Under the pieces are notes generated by a model. That model was not told the DNA's origin, made no database searches, and was given only the letters and a program-made list of their open reading frames with translations. A stretch of 64,000 nucleotides of DNA from Pseudolactococcus reticulitermitis. Its GTDB lineage: Bacteria; Bacillota; Bacilli; Lactobacillales; Streptococcaceae. Below, one piece after another: positions 52,825 to 64,000 of the stretch. The number at the start of each line of letters is the position of its first letter. The stretch's first letter is position 1. The position numbers and the translations under genes were made by a program. The DNA is taken from assembly GCF_002260845.1 (NCBI RefSeq), contig NZ_BEDT01000002.1:124001-188000 (forward strand). Reading direction: 5' to 3'.

Positions 52825-54096
52825 ATGGCTGAACAACTGATTATTTTGGGTAATGGGTTTGATTTACGCTGTGGGTTGAAGTCCAGTTATAAAGATTTTT
52901 ATGTATCTAGATACGATTCTCAAGAATATAACGATAAAATTAAATATTTGAAAGATAACGATGTTGAAAAATTCAATAAAATAGATTTCGTTTTGACTAT
53001 CTGGGATATTATTCTCTGTGAGATTGAAGATGTCAAAGAGGCATATTGGAAAGATATTGAACAGGTTATTAAAGAATATGTTTTAAGCGAAGAAATTGAG
53101 TCTGAAGTTCCGAATTTTTATGCTAGCCTAGATGTTGATAGTCAAAAGCAAATAAAGAATAAGCAGGATAATATTAATGATTTTATAAAAAAATATGGAC
53201 ATAAGTTATCCATGGAAAAAGTAAAGCCAATGGGTAATGAAAAGGCACATTATGATACTCGTGCAGGTGCTGTGGTACTAGATAGCAATGCAAGAGGAGG
53301 AGATGAAGAATCTCAAACTAGATTATCAAATCTGATGTTTGGCGAAGAATTTAATAGCAAAAACTTTTATGATTTTCTAATGCTCAAACTCAAAGTGTTT
53401 GAAAATGAATTTAAAAATTATTTGCGAAAAGAAATTGAAAACAATGAAGAATATAACAATCAATCAACTAATATTTTAAAAGAAATCATCACTTATGACA
53501 CCGCTGTTGAACCTTTTGAGACAAAAATTATTTCTTTTAACTACACAGAACCATTTACAGCTTTCCCTTTTCCAGATAAAAAGTATTATTGTTTAATGGA
53601 AGATCCGAAAATTGAAATTTCAAAAATTCAAAATGTTCACGGTACTTTAAAACATGGGATAGTTTTTGGGATTGATAGAAATATTGAAAATGAAAGTTTA
53701 CCAGATAATGCAATTCCATTTACCAAAACCTATCGTTCATTGTCTATTAGGCAACCAGATTTTAGAATTCCTTTATTTGGAATTAACACTAAAATAATAA
53801 AGTTTTATGGTCACTCTTTGGGAGGCATGGACTATACTTACTTCAAAATTATTTTTGACAGTGTTAATTTAGTTAAGGGTGATGTGCAACTTATTTTCTT
53901 TTTTAGTATCTATGATAAAGACAAGATAAGTGAAATCAGAGAAGAAAACTACAAGCGCATTGACAACTTAATCCGAAGATACGAAGATGAAACAATGGGT
54001 AAAGAGAGTGATGTTTTATTACACAAGCTCAGACTAGAAGGACGCCTTTTATTACTTGAAGAAGGTTTTTACTGGAATACGAAAGAGGAGAAATAA
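52825..54096 (+). CDS. abiH: AbiH-family abortive phage infection protein
   Basis: A 423-residue protein of the AbiH family. Diagnostic stretches: [21 protein letters not shown] at residues 5-25, [11 protein letters not shown] around 235, [15 protein letters not shown] around 272, and [18 protein letters not shown] around 333. Lactococcal AbiH aborts infection by some phages; the mechanism is unknown. It lies in the pyrimidine operon between carA (3-base gap) and carB (1-base overlap), so it must be co-transcribed and coupled. Visibly AT-rich relative to both neighbours, which indicates horizontal acquisition. Confidence 0.9.
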   Translation: MAEQLIILGNGFDLRCGLKSSYKDFYVSRYDSQEYNDKIKYLKDNDVEKFNKIDFVLTIWDIILCEIEDVKEAYWKDIEQVIKEYVLSEEIESEVPNFYASLDVDSQKQIKNKQDNINDFIKKYGHKLSMEKVKPMGNEKAHYDTRAGAVVLDSNARGGDEESQTRLSNLMFGEEFNSKNFYDFLMLKLKVFENEFKNYLRKEIENNEEYNNQSTNILKEIITYDTAVEPFETKIISFNYTEPFTAFPFPDKKYYCLMEDPKIEISKIQNVHGTLKHGIVFGIDRNIENESLPDNAIPFTKTYRSLSIRQPDFRIPLFGINTKIIKFYGHSLGGMDYTYFKIIFDSVNLVKGDVQLIFFFSIYDKDKISEIREENYKRIDNLIRRYEDETMGKESDVLLHKLRLEGRLLLLEEGFYWNTKEEK

Positions 54097-57000
54097 TGCC
54101 AAAACGTAACGATATCAAAAAAATCATGGTCATCGGCTCTGGCCCTATCATCATCGGTCAAGCAGCTGAGTTTGACTACGCTGGCACACAGGCTTGTCTT
54201 GCTTTAAAAGAAGAAGGTTACGGTGTTGTCTTGGTCAATTCCAACCCTGCGACCATCATGACTGACAAGGAAATTGCGGATAAGGTTTATATCGAACCGA
54301 TTACAGTTGAATTTGTCACACGCATTCTCCGTAAGGAACGCCCAGATGCTTTGCTGCCAACGCTTGGGGGGCAAACGGGTCTGAATATGGCAATGGAATT
54401 GTCGAAAACAGGTATTCTGGAAGAATTAAAGATTGAGCTCCTTGGTACGAAACTTTCAGCCATTGACCAAGCAGAAGACCGTGATTTGTTTAAGCAACTC
54501 ATGGAAGAATTGGATCAGCCAATTCCTGAATCTGAGATTGTGAATACAGTTGAGGAAGCCGTCGCTTTTGCCAATACCATCGGCTATCCGATTATTGTTC
54601 GCCCAGCCTTTACCCTTGGCGGTACTGGTGGCGGTATGTGTGACAATGAAGAAGAACTGCGCGAAACAGCTGAAAATGGCTTGAAACTTTCGCCTGTAAC
54701 GCAATGTTTGATTGAGAAATCAATCGCCGGGTTCAAGGAAATCGAGTATGAAGTGATGCGGGATGCAGCTGACAATGCCATTGTCGTCTGTAACATGGAA
54801 AACTTTGACCCAGTTGGCATTCACACGGGTGATTCAATCGTTTTTGCGCCCAGCCAAACGCTTAGTGATATTGAATACCAAATGCTCCGTGATGCGTCTT
54901 TGAAAATTATCCGTGCCCTCAAAATCGAGGGTGGCTGTAATGTTCAGTTAGCATTAGATCCTGACAGCTTTAATTACTATGTCATCGAAGTCAATCCACG
55001 TGTGTCACGTTCATCAGCGCTTGCCTCGAAAGCAACGGGTTATCCGATTGCCAAATTAGCGGCGAAAATCGCGGTTGGCTTGACCTTGGACGAGATGATT
55101 AATCCTGTGACAGGCACGACTTATGCCATGTTTGAGCCAGCGCTTGACTATGTCGTCTCTAAAATTCCACGGTTCCCATTTGATAAATTTGAGTCTGGCG
55201 AGCGTCGGCTTGGTACGCAGATGAAAGCAACAGGAGAAGTCATGGCGATTGGGCGAAACATCGAGGAATCTTTCCTCAAAGCGGTTCGCTCACTTGAAGT
55301 CGGGGTTTATCACAACGAAATGCCTGAATTGGCAGCCGTAACGGATGATGCCTTGGTGGAAAAAATTGTCAAGGCGCAAGATGACAGACTTTTCTATCTG
55401 TCAGAAGCCATTCGCCGTGGTTATACGATTGAAGAATTGCACAGCCTAACAAAAATCGACCTCTTTTTCTTGGATAAATTACAACATATCTTTGAAATCG
55501 AGCAAGCATTGGTTGTCAATGTTTTCAGTCCAGAAGTCTTGAAAGATGCCAAACGCAACGGCTTTTCAGACCGTAAAATCGCTGATTTGTGGCAGACAGA
55601 TGCGGCAGAAGTTCGCAAACGTCGCTTAGATAACAAGATTATGCCCGTTTTCAAAATGGTGGATACCTGTGCGGCTGAATTTGAGTCAACAACGCCCTAT
55701 TTTTACAGCTCTTATGAGTTTGAAAATGAATCCATCCGCTCAGAAAAAGAATCTGTCCTTGTCTTGGGTTCTGGTCCGATTCGGATTGGGCAAGGGGTCG
55801 AGTTTGATTATGCGACGGTGCATTCAGTCAAAGCCATTCAAGCTGCGGGTTATGAAGCGATTATCATGAATTCAAATCCAGAGACTGTGTCGACTGACTT
55901 TTCAGTCTCTGACAAACTTTACTTTGAGCCACTGACATTCGAAGATGTCATGAATGTGATTGATTTGGAGCAACCCAAAGGTGTGATCGTTCAGTTTGGT
56001 GGGCAAACGGCGATTAACTTGGCTGAGCCTTTATCTCAAGCGGGCGTGAAGATTTTAGGGACGCAGGTTGAGGCGCTTGACCGTGCAGAAGACCGGAAGC
56101 TCTTTGAAGCGGCGCTGCAAGAGCTTGAGATTCCGCAACCGATTGGTGCAACAGCGACTAACGAAGAAGAAGCGGTGGCGAATGCGAATGCGATTGGTTA
56201 TCCTGTCCTCGTCCGGCCGTCTTATGTCCTGGGCGGTCGTGCTATGGAAATCGTGGATAATGAGGCTGACCTGCGCAATTACATGCAGACAGCGGTTAAA
56301 GCCAGTCCTGACCATCCCGTTTTGGTCGATTCTTATCTGTTAGGTCGCGAGTGTGAAGTCGATGCGATTTGTGATGGCGAAAATGTCTTGATTCCAGGCA
56401 TTATGGAGCATATCGAGCGTGCGGGGGTTCACTCTGGCGACTCCATGGCGGTTTATCCGCCACAAAATCTGTCAGCTGAAATTCAAGCAACGATTGCCGA
56501 TTATACCAAACGCTTGGCGCTTGGTCTGAACTGTATCGGCATGATGAATGTGCAGTTTGTCATTTTTGACAATACGGTTTACGTCATCGAGGTCAATCCG
56601 CGTGCCTCACGGACGGTGCCTTTCCTGTCCAAAGTGACAGGTATTCCGATGGCACAAGTGGCAACCCAGCTGATTTTAGGCAAAACATTGGCAGAGTTAG
56701 GCTATGAAGATGGGCTTTTCCCTGAAGATGACAAGGTTCATGTCAAAGCGCCGGTCTTTAGTTTCACGAAACTGCAAAAAGTGGACGCCTACCTCTCGCC
56801 AGAGATGAAATCGACAGGCGAAGTTATGGGCTCTGATACGACACTTGAAAAAGCGCTCTATAAAGCCTTTGAGGCGTCTTACCTCCATCTTCCGACCTTT
56901 GGCAACATTCTCTTTACCGTTGCCGATGATGCCAAAGAAGAGGCGCTGACCCTTGCGAAACGCTTCTATGACATTGGCTACGGCATCTATGCCACTGCTG

Positions 57001-57284
57001 GCACAGCTAAGTTCTTTGCGGCCAATGGTGTCTATTCGGAAGTGATTGCTAAAATTGGCGAAAGTACAGACACACAAGCCAACATTGTTGACAGTATCCG
57101 TGCAGGACGCATTCAGGCGGTTGTCAATACCATGGGGAAAGACAGAAACGACCACAACACAGACGGCATGACCATTCGTCGTGAATCTATTGAGCATGGT
57201 GTGCCTTTGTTTACATCTTTAGATACGATTGCTGCCATGTTGAAAGTTTTGGAAAGTCGCTCATTTGTGACACAAGCGATTTAA
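54096..57284 (+). CDS. carB: Carbamoyl-phosphate synthase large chain
   Basis: A 1062-residue synthetase with two homologous halves: [20 protein letters not shown] at the start and [20 protein letters not shown] near residue 556, each with an ATP-grasp domain, and a C-terminal allosteric (MGS-like) domain (about 930-1062) that binds UMP or PRPP. GAGGAG site lies inside the end of abiH, and the ATG shares one base with its stop. Full length. Makes carbamoyl phosphate for arginine and pyrimidines. Confidence 0.97.
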   Translation: MPKRNDIKKIMVIGSGPIIIGQAAEFDYAGTQACLALKEEGYGVVLVNSNPATIMTDKEIADKVYIEPITVEFVTRILRKERPDALLPTLGGQTGLNMAMELSKTGILEELKIELLGTKLSAIDQAEDRDLFKQLMEELDQPIPESEIVNTVEEAVAFANTIGYPIIVRPAFTLGGTGGGMCDNEEELRETAENGLKLSPVTQCLIEKSIAGFKEIEYEVMRDAADNAIVVCNMENFDPVGIHTGDSIVFAPSQTLSDIEYQMLRDASLKIIRALKIEGGCNVQLALDPDSFNYYVIEVNPRVSRSSALASKATGYPIAKLAAKIAVGLTLDEMINPVTGTTYAMFEPALDYVVSKIPRFPFDKFESGERRLGTQMKATGEVMAIGRNIEESFLKAVRSLEVGVYHNEMPELAAVTDDALVEKIVKAQDDRLFYLSEAIRRGYTIEELHSLTKIDLFFLDKLQHIFEIEQALVVNVFSPEVLKDAKRNGFSDRKIADLWQTDAAEVRKRRLDNKIMPVFKMVDTCAAEFESTTPYFYSSYEFENESIRSEKESVLVLGSGPIRIGQGVEFDYATVHSVKAIQAAGYEAIIMNSNPETVSTDFSVSDKLYFEPLTFEDVMNVIDLEQPKGVIVQFGGQTAINLAEPLSQAGVKILGTQVEALDRAEDRKLFEAALQELEIPQPIGATATNEEEAVANANAIGYPVLVRPSYVLGGRAMEIVDNEADLRNYMQTAVKASPDHPVLVDSYLLGRECEVDAICDGENVLIPGIMEHIERAGVHSGDSMAVYPPQNLSAEIQATIADYTKRLALGLNCIGMMNVQFVIFDNTVYVIEVNPRASRTVPFLSKVTGIPMAQVATQLILGKTLAELGYEDGLFPEDDKVHVKAPVFSFTKLQKVDAYLSPEMKSTGEVMGSDTTLEKALYKAFEASYLHLPTFGNILFTVADDAKEEALTLAKRFYDIGYGIYATAGTAKFFAANGVYSEVIAKIGESTDTQANIVDSIRAGRIQAVVNTMGKDRNDHNTDGMTIRRESIEHGVPLFTSLDTIAAMLKVLESRSFVTQAI

Positions 57285-57442
57285 TTTAAACATGAATAAA
57301 AAATGAGAAAACATGGATTGAGGTTCGTGTTTTTTGATTGTCAAAGTGTTTTGACTTATTTGAAAGAAACTGTCAAAACGTTTTTACTTTTCATGAAATT
57401 TTTCATAAAACAAGCAACAAGCCTCTATTTTCAGGGCATTTG

Positions 57443-57451
57443 TGCTATACT
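57443..57451 (+). promoter_or_regulatory. Promoter of metal ATPase gene (extended -10)
   Basis: TGCTATACT with TATACT at 57446-57451; no clear -35. The 57285-57488 gap otherwise shows no terminator of normal strength and no gene. Confidence 0.55.
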
Positions 57452-57488
57452 AATGATAGAGAATTTTAGAAATGAGATGATATAAGTT

Positions 57489-59285
57489 ATGAAAAACTGG
57501 CAAAAATTAACCCTCACATTTATCGTTGCGATTGTTGCAATTATATTAGATTTTGGCTTTCATCAGCCGATGATGACACGTTTACTCGTGACCATTGTCG
57601 GAGCAATCTTAGCCATTTCGATGTTTATTGAGATGGTCAAGACATTACGTAGCGGTCGCTATGGCGTTGACCTGCTTGCGATTATTGCGATTATCTCTAC
57701 TTTAGCCATTGGGCAATACTGGGCAAGTCTGATTATTATTGTCATGCTTGTTGGTGGGGAGTCGCTAGAAGACTACGCAGCGCACCGTGCCAGCCGTGAA
57801 CTGCATAAGTTATTGGAAAATTCCCCAACCTTTGCTCATAAAAAAGTTGGCGATAGCTATCAAGATACACCCATTGATGAGATTGAAATTGACGATGTGT
57901 TGCTCGTTAAGGCAAGTGAAGTGGTGCCGATTGACGGCATTGTTTTAGAAGGCGATAGCTGGTTTGACGAATCGTCGCTAACTGGGGAATCAGAACCTGT
58001 GACCAAAGCAGTGGGGGAAGACGTTTTATCTGGCAGTATCAACGGCGAAACGGCTGTCTTAATCAAGGCGAGTAAAAAAGCATCCGATAGTCAGTACCAA
58101 AAAATCGTTCAGTTGGTCAAAGAAAGTGAAGCAACACCTGCCCAATTTGTCCGTCTGGCAGATCGTTATGCCGTGCCATTTACGATTGTGTCCTTGGTGA
58201 TTGCAGGAGCAGCTTGGCTGATTTCAGGCAATGTGACCCGTTTTGCTGAGGTGCTAGTTGTCGCAAGTCCATGCCCCTTGATTTTGGCAGCACCGATTGC
58301 CTTTGTCGGTGGCATGAGCCGTAGTTCGCGTAATGGTCTTCTGGTTAAAAACGGCACAACGATTGAAAAATTGTCACTCGCTAAAACCGTTGCTTTTGAT
58401 AAAACAGGCACCTTGACGACAGGTGTTTTACAGGTCAAGGCTATCACACCTGAAAAAACAGAGCATTCAGAAAATGACTTACTCCAAATCGCTGCAGCCT
58501 TAGAAATTGGCAGTAACCATATTTTAGCCAAATCACTGGTTAAACTTGCCACAGAAAAAGGCTTGGCACTTTTAGACGTATCAGATTTAAAAGAATCAAC
58601 TGGTCTTGGCTTGAGTGGTGTCATTGACAATAAAACCTATCGCATCGGTCGCGCTAACTTTGCCAATGCAGCAGATGAAAAAGTGAATGGGACAGCTGTT
58701 TTCATCAGTGAAGATGAGACGTTTATCGGTAAAATTTTATTTGAAGATAAAATTCGACCAGAATCTCAGCACGTCATTGAAAGACTAAAAGCCCAAGACG
58801 TGCAACACATTTTGATGCTGACAGGTGATAATCAAAAAACCGCTGAGCTCGTCGCAGGTGAGTTAGGCATTACAGAGGTACACGCAGGCCTCATGCCAAG
58901 TGAAAAAATTGGTATTTTGAAAGCATTGCCAGAAACGCATCGGCCTATGGTCATGGTCGGAGACGGTGTCAATGATGCCCCAGCCCTCGCCTTATCTGAT
59001 GTCGGGATTGCCCTTGGTGCCAGTGGCTCAACAGTCGCCAGTGAAAGTGCCGACGTTGTTGTTTTGCGAAATGACTTAAACCTTGTGCCTGAGAGCATCA
59101 AAATTTCTCGTGAAACGATGAAAGTCGCGAAAGAAGCAGTGTTAATTGGTATCTTCATCTGTATCGCGCTCATGCTGATTGCTTCAACTGGTGTCTTACC
59201 AGCGATTATCGGTGCCCTGCTCCAAGAAGTCATTGATACCGTTTCTATCCTCTACGCCTTGAAAGCCTTGAAAGATCGAAAATAA
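57489..59285 (+). CDS. Heavy-metal P-type ATPase (P1B, SPCP type)
   Basis: A 598-residue metal-exporting ATPase without an N-terminal metal-binding domain. TM motif SPCP (260-263) sets the ion site; phosphorylation Asp304 in DKTGT, the actuator LTGES, and GDGVNDAP are intact. The invariant HP pair of the nucleotide domain reads SNHILAKS, with proline replaced by isoleucine. SPC-type P1B pumps move Co, Zn, Cd or Fe; the ion is not certain. The C-terminal helix contains LLQEVIDTVSILYALKAL. Stands alone between carB and pyrK. Confidence 0.9.
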   Translation: MKNWQKLTLTFIVAIVAIILDFGFHQPMMTRLLVTIVGAILAISMFIEMVKTLRSGRYGVDLLAIIAIISTLAIGQYWASLIIIVMLVGGESLEDYAAHRASRELHKLLENSPTFAHKKVGDSYQDTPIDEIEIDDVLLVKASEVVPIDGIVLEGDSWFDESSLTGESEPVTKAVGEDVLSGSINGETAVLIKASKKASDSQYQKIVQLVKESEATPAQFVRLADRYAVPFTIVSLVIAGAAWLISGNVTRFAEVLVVASPCPLILAAPIAFVGGMSRSSRNGLLVKNGTTIEKLSLAKTVAFDKTGTLTTGVLQVKAITPEKTEHSENDLLQIAAALEIGSNHILAKSLVKLATEKGLALLDVSDLKESTGLGLSGVIDNKTYRIGRANFANAADEKVNGTAVFISEDETFIGKILFEDKIRPESQHVIERLKAQDVQHILMLTGDNQKTAELVAGELGITEVHAGLMPSEKIGILKALPETHRPMVMVGDGVNDAPALALSDVGIALGASGSTVASESADVVVLRNDLNLVPESIKISRETMKVAKEAVLIGIFICIALMLIASTGVLPAIIGALLQEVIDTVSILYALKALKDRK

Positions 59286-59299
59286 ATACTTGAAACCTA

Positions 59300-59418
59300 T
59301 TGGTTTTTAGCCACCAATCTGTTATAATAGATGAAAGTCCTTTAAGTCATGCCGAGAGCATGACAAGGTTGCAGCGTCAGATGAAAGCAAACCGCGGGAT
59401 TTTTCCTGCGGTTTTTTA
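59300..59418 (+). promoter_or_regulatory. Promoter and PyrR attenuator 3 (before pyrK)
   Basis: TTGGTT (59300-59305), 17-base spacer, TATAAT (59323-59328, TGT before). CCTTTAA-GTCATG-CCGAGA-GCATGAC-AAGG (about 59339-59367) is the PyrR-binding hairpin. Terminator AAACCGCGGGA / TCCTGCGGTTT plus T-run at 59389-59418. Confidence 0.83.
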
Positions 59419-59473
59419 TAGGTCTGCTTTAGCCAAGTACGATTTTGTACGAAATGGATTAAGAAAGGTTGCG

Positions 59474-61903
<2,430 letters not shown>

Positions 61904-61933
61904 GATAAGTTTAGAGACAGCTTGAACTATCCC

Positions 61934-61962
61934 TTGTCAATGATGATTTTTTTTGGTAAGAT
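61934..61962 (+). promoter_or_regulatory. gpsB promoter
   Basis: TTGTCA (61934-61939), 17-base spacer, TAAGAT (61957-61962) with TGG before it. Confidence 0.7.
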
Positions 61963-62000
61963 TGAAGATATAACGAAAAGAAATAGCGAGACTCTAAATA

Positions 62001-62402
62001 ATGGCAACTTATAATTTTACTCCGAAAGATATTTACGATGCAGATTTTGATGTGAAAATGCGTGGTTACGATAAAGACCAAGTCAATGATTTATTAGATG
62101 ATGTCATTGTCGATTACGAAAAATTTCAAGAAGAAATTCTAGCTTTGCAAGAAGAAAATGAATTTTTGAAGAAAAAAATCCGTAACATTGAGTCAAAACC
62201 ACAGGTTGCAGTTTCTGAAAACACACAACGGTTTAACCCAATTACTGCGTCAACAGATGCAACTGAAACAGCGAGTGGCCCACGTGTGACGATGAAATCA
62301 GCCAATAATTTTGACATTCTTAAACGTTTAAACCGTTTGGAACGTGCTGTTTTTGGTCCTCAAGCCCAAGCAACAGCAGCAAATGATATCTCTGCAGAAT
62401 AA
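62001..62402 (+). CDS. gpsB: Cell division protein GpsB
   Basis: A 133-residue DivIVA-related protein. The membrane- and PBP-binding N-terminal domain (FTPKDIYDADFDVKMRGYDK) and following coiled coil (residues 30-70) are intact; the C-terminal domain (NNFDILKRLNRLERAVFG) forms the trimerising helix. A low-complexity linker separates them. GpsB coordinates division-site and lateral wall synthesis. It is followed by rnpB, a neighbourhood common in this group. Confidence 0.95.
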   Translation: MATYNFTPKDIYDADFDVKMRGYDKDQVNDLLDDVIVDYEKFQEEILALQEENEFLKKKIRNIESKPQVAVSENTQRFNPITASTDATETASGPRVTMKSANNFDILKRLNRLERAVFGPQAQATAANDISAE

Positions 62403-62440
62403 GACGTCGGTTATTTCCGATACTTTCACACATTTTAACA

Positions 62441-62850
62441 ACCAGTTTTTGGATAATTGCGCGGTTTCTTGGAGTAATCCTTGTGAATCGTGAGGAAAGT
62501 CCATGCTCGCGCGGGCTGCGATGCCCGCAGTGTTTGTGCTAGGCGAAACCATAAGCCTAGGTAGGTTTGTCAGACCTAACGGCTGAATTTTAGCTAAGTT
62601 TTCTCACGAAAATAGGCGACGAATTCTGTAAAAGTGCCATAGAGACGAGTTGCTTTGGAAACAGAGCAAGTGGAACGTGGTAAACCCCTCAAGCGAGCAA
62701 CCCAAACTTATGGTAGGGGCACTTGTCACGCGGAAATTGAACGCACGACGAGGCTATTTTTAGGCTTGCTTAAAAATAGCAGACAGATGATTATCGAAGG
62801 TTGGCTGAACGGTCAACTGGAACAAAACATGGCTTATAGAAAACTGGATG
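62441..62850 (+). ncRNA. rnpB: RNase P RNA, bacterial type B
   Basis: Conserved core GAGGAAAGTCC (about 62501-62511) and, near the 3' end, ACAAAACATGGCTTA, the type B version of the universal P4-adjacent region. The ends pair: CCAGTTTT (62442-62449) with AAAACTGG (62840-62847). About 410 bases, as expected. Processes tRNA 5' ends. Any ORF here is spurious. A terminator follows. Confidence 0.95.
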
Positions 62851-62855
62851 ACAGG

Positions 62856-62885
62856 GGCTGGAGCGCAAAGCTCCAGCCTTTTTGA
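62856..62885 (+). terminator. rnpB terminator
   Basis: GGCTGGAGC-GCAAA-GCTCCAGCC followed by TTTTT. Confidence 0.95.
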
Positions 62886-62942
62886 GATACTATGCTTGTT
62901 TGACTAGGTCTCAAACGAGAGACAACTCATAGAAAAGAAAAG

Positions 62943-64000
62943 ATGAAAAATAATTTTAATTTAGTCGCAACAGCAGCGGCGGGACTTGAAAGTCTAACCG
63001 CGCGTGAATTACGAGATTTAGGCATTGAAACGAAACTAGATGATCGCTCACGTGTTTTATTTTCAGGTGACAAGGAAACGATTGCCAAAGCCAATCTCTG
63101 GTTGAGAACGGCTGATCGTGTCAAAATCATTATCGGTGAATTTCCGGCTAAAACTTTTGATGACCTATTTGAAGGTGTCTACGCCTTAGATTGGGCTGAG
63201 CTTTTACCTTTCGGCGCTCAGTTTCCAATCGCCAAAGCTAAAGCCATCAAGTCTGACTTACACAATGAGCCAAGTATTCAGGCGATTACGAAAAAAGCCA
63301 TCGCTAAAAAAATGCAAGTCCATTATCATCGACCTGAAAATGTACCAATCCCTGAAACAGGTGCGCTATTTTCGATTGAAGTCGCTTTACATAAAAATGT
63401 GGCGACCATCATGCTGGATACAACAGGAGAGTCGCTCTTTAAGCGGGGCTATCGGGTTGACAAAGGTGGCGCACCGATTAAGGAAAATATGGCGGCGGCT
63501 ATTATCATGTTGACCAACTGGCGCGCCAATATGTCACGCCCTTTTGTTGACCCCACCTGTGGTTCAGGGACATTTTGTATCGAAGCGGCTTTGATTGGGA
63601 TGAACATTGCACCAGGTTTCAACCGAGACTTTGCTTTTGAAGCGTGGCCGTGGTTTGAAGATGAGATTTTCAAAAAAGTTCGAGATGATGCGGAAAGTCT
63701 AGCCAATTATGATGCCAAACTTGACATTTCTGGGTTTGATATTGATGGGCGGATGATCCAAATCGCCCAAGAAAATGCCCTCGAAATCGGTCTCGATGAC
63801 ATCATTCACTTCAAGCAAATGCGTCTGCAAGACTTTCGCTCTGACAAATTAGACGGTGTCTTGATTTCTAACCCACCTTATGGCGAGCGGTTAGGCGATG
63901 AGATGGCGGCCTATGAACTCTATGAAGAAATGGGTGAGACCTTCAAGCCACTTGAGACTTGGAGTAAATATATCATCACAAGTGATTTAGAATTCGAAAA
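62943..64000 (+). CDS. 23S rRNA guanine-N2 methyltransferase, RlmL/YpsC type (3' cut)
   Basis: 352 residues visible, running off the window. N-terminal THUMP domain (NLVATAAAGLESLTARELRDLG to about 165) and a SAM-dependent methyltransferase domain with DPTCGSGTF (SAM-binding) and SNPPYGERLG (catalytic NPPY). Single-domain size and start fit the Gram-positive YpsC/RlmL N-terminal class, which modifies 23S rRNA at the m2G2445-type position. GAAAAG precedes ATG 62943; no stop before 64000. Confidence 0.92.
   Translation, partial: MKNNFNLVATAAAGLESLTARELRDLGIETKLDDRSRVLFSGDKETIAKANLWLRTADRVKIIIGEFPAKTFDDLFEGVYALDWAELLPFGAQFPIAKAKAIKSDLHNEPSIQAITKKAIAKKMQVHYHRPENVPIPETGALFSIEVALHKNVATIMLDTTGESLFKRGYRVDKGGAPIKENMAAAIIMLTNWRANMSRPFVDPTCGSGTFCIEAALIGMNIAPGFNRDFAFEAWPWFEDEIFKKVRDDAESLANYDAKLDISGFDIDGRMIQIAQENALEIGLDDIIHFKQMRLQDFRSDKLDGVLISNPPYGERLGDEMAAYELYEEMGETFKPLETWSKYIITSDLEFE

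Noticed and set aside
56697-57197. 166-residue minus-strand ORF in carB
   Set aside because: Antisense shadow of a highly conserved gene; no start signals.
57303-57485. 60-residue plus-strand ORF between carB and the metal ATPase
   Set aside because: It contains the extended -10 promoter of the ATPase gene, lacks a ribosome site, and has no protein-like composition.
62655-62885. 76-residue ORF
   Set aside because: It lies entirely inside the RNase P RNA gene and its terminator.

Overview
The window is chromosomal DNA of a low-GC Firmicute. Gene content points to Streptococcaceae, most likely a Lactococcus-type species (inference). The evidence is the pyrR-pyrP-pyrB-carA and pyrK-pyrDB-pyrF clusters under PyrR attenuators, a small RNA of the asd type in front of asd, gpsB next to a type B RNase P RNA, RNase J2, and a lactococcal-style siphophage.

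Left third (1-~22056): the late half of a siphovirus prophage. It begins inside the terminase large subunit and runs through portal, ClpP-like protease, HK97-type capsid, connectors, tail tube, a frameshifted tail chaperone, tape measure, Dit, Tal, holin and endolysin. It ends at the 3' end of a tRNA-Arg(CCT) gene, the probable attachment site. Integrase, repressor and replication genes are outside the window. The late operon is interrupted by accessory islands. One lies between portal and protease (a convergent-promoter RNA/peptide module, a one-helix peptide, a ribbon-helix-helix protein, two unknown genes and an antirepressor). One lies between tail chaperone and tape measure (HicA/HicB plus a membrane protein). 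A third follows the endolysin and is a second version of the first module. Islands and structural genes are separated by a repeated terminator-plus-promoter element (about 1705, 5029 and 10844, with a decayed copy at 4190).

Middle (22.1-41.9 kb): housekeeping genes. Leftward run DEAD-box helicase, Gfo/Idh/MocA oxidoreductase, and a reduced ECF-like transporter (EcfT plus a fused ATPase with a dead second half). Then udk, pta, a HAD phosphatase, ftsK, holA, an M20 amidohydrolase, a very short T-box leader with glyQ-glyS, a DUF896 gene, tkt, an APC-family amino acid permease, and an asd-type RNA with asd.

Right third (42-64 kb): an AT-rich pair of exported proteins sits between asd and dapA. 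The first (vWA plus lipase-like) is split by one in-frame TAA. dapA has a lysine riboswitch leader. Then rnjB, and the pyrimidine genes pyrR-pyrP-pyrB-carA-[abiH]-carB, where an AbiH-type phage abortive-infection gene is spliced with almost no spacing between the two carbamoyl-phosphate synthase subunits. A metal P-type ATPase follows, then pyrK-pyrDB-pyrF, gpsB, rnpB and the start of an rRNA methyltransferase. Three PyrR-type attenuators (before pyrR, pyrB and pyrK) tie the pyrimidine genes, and probably abiH with them, to the pyrimidine supply.

Strongest leads: abiH inside carA-carB; the duplicated convergent-RNA/ribbon-helix-helix cassettes of the prophage; the repeated terminator-promoter punctuation; and the broken vWA-lipase gene with its DUF6273 partner.
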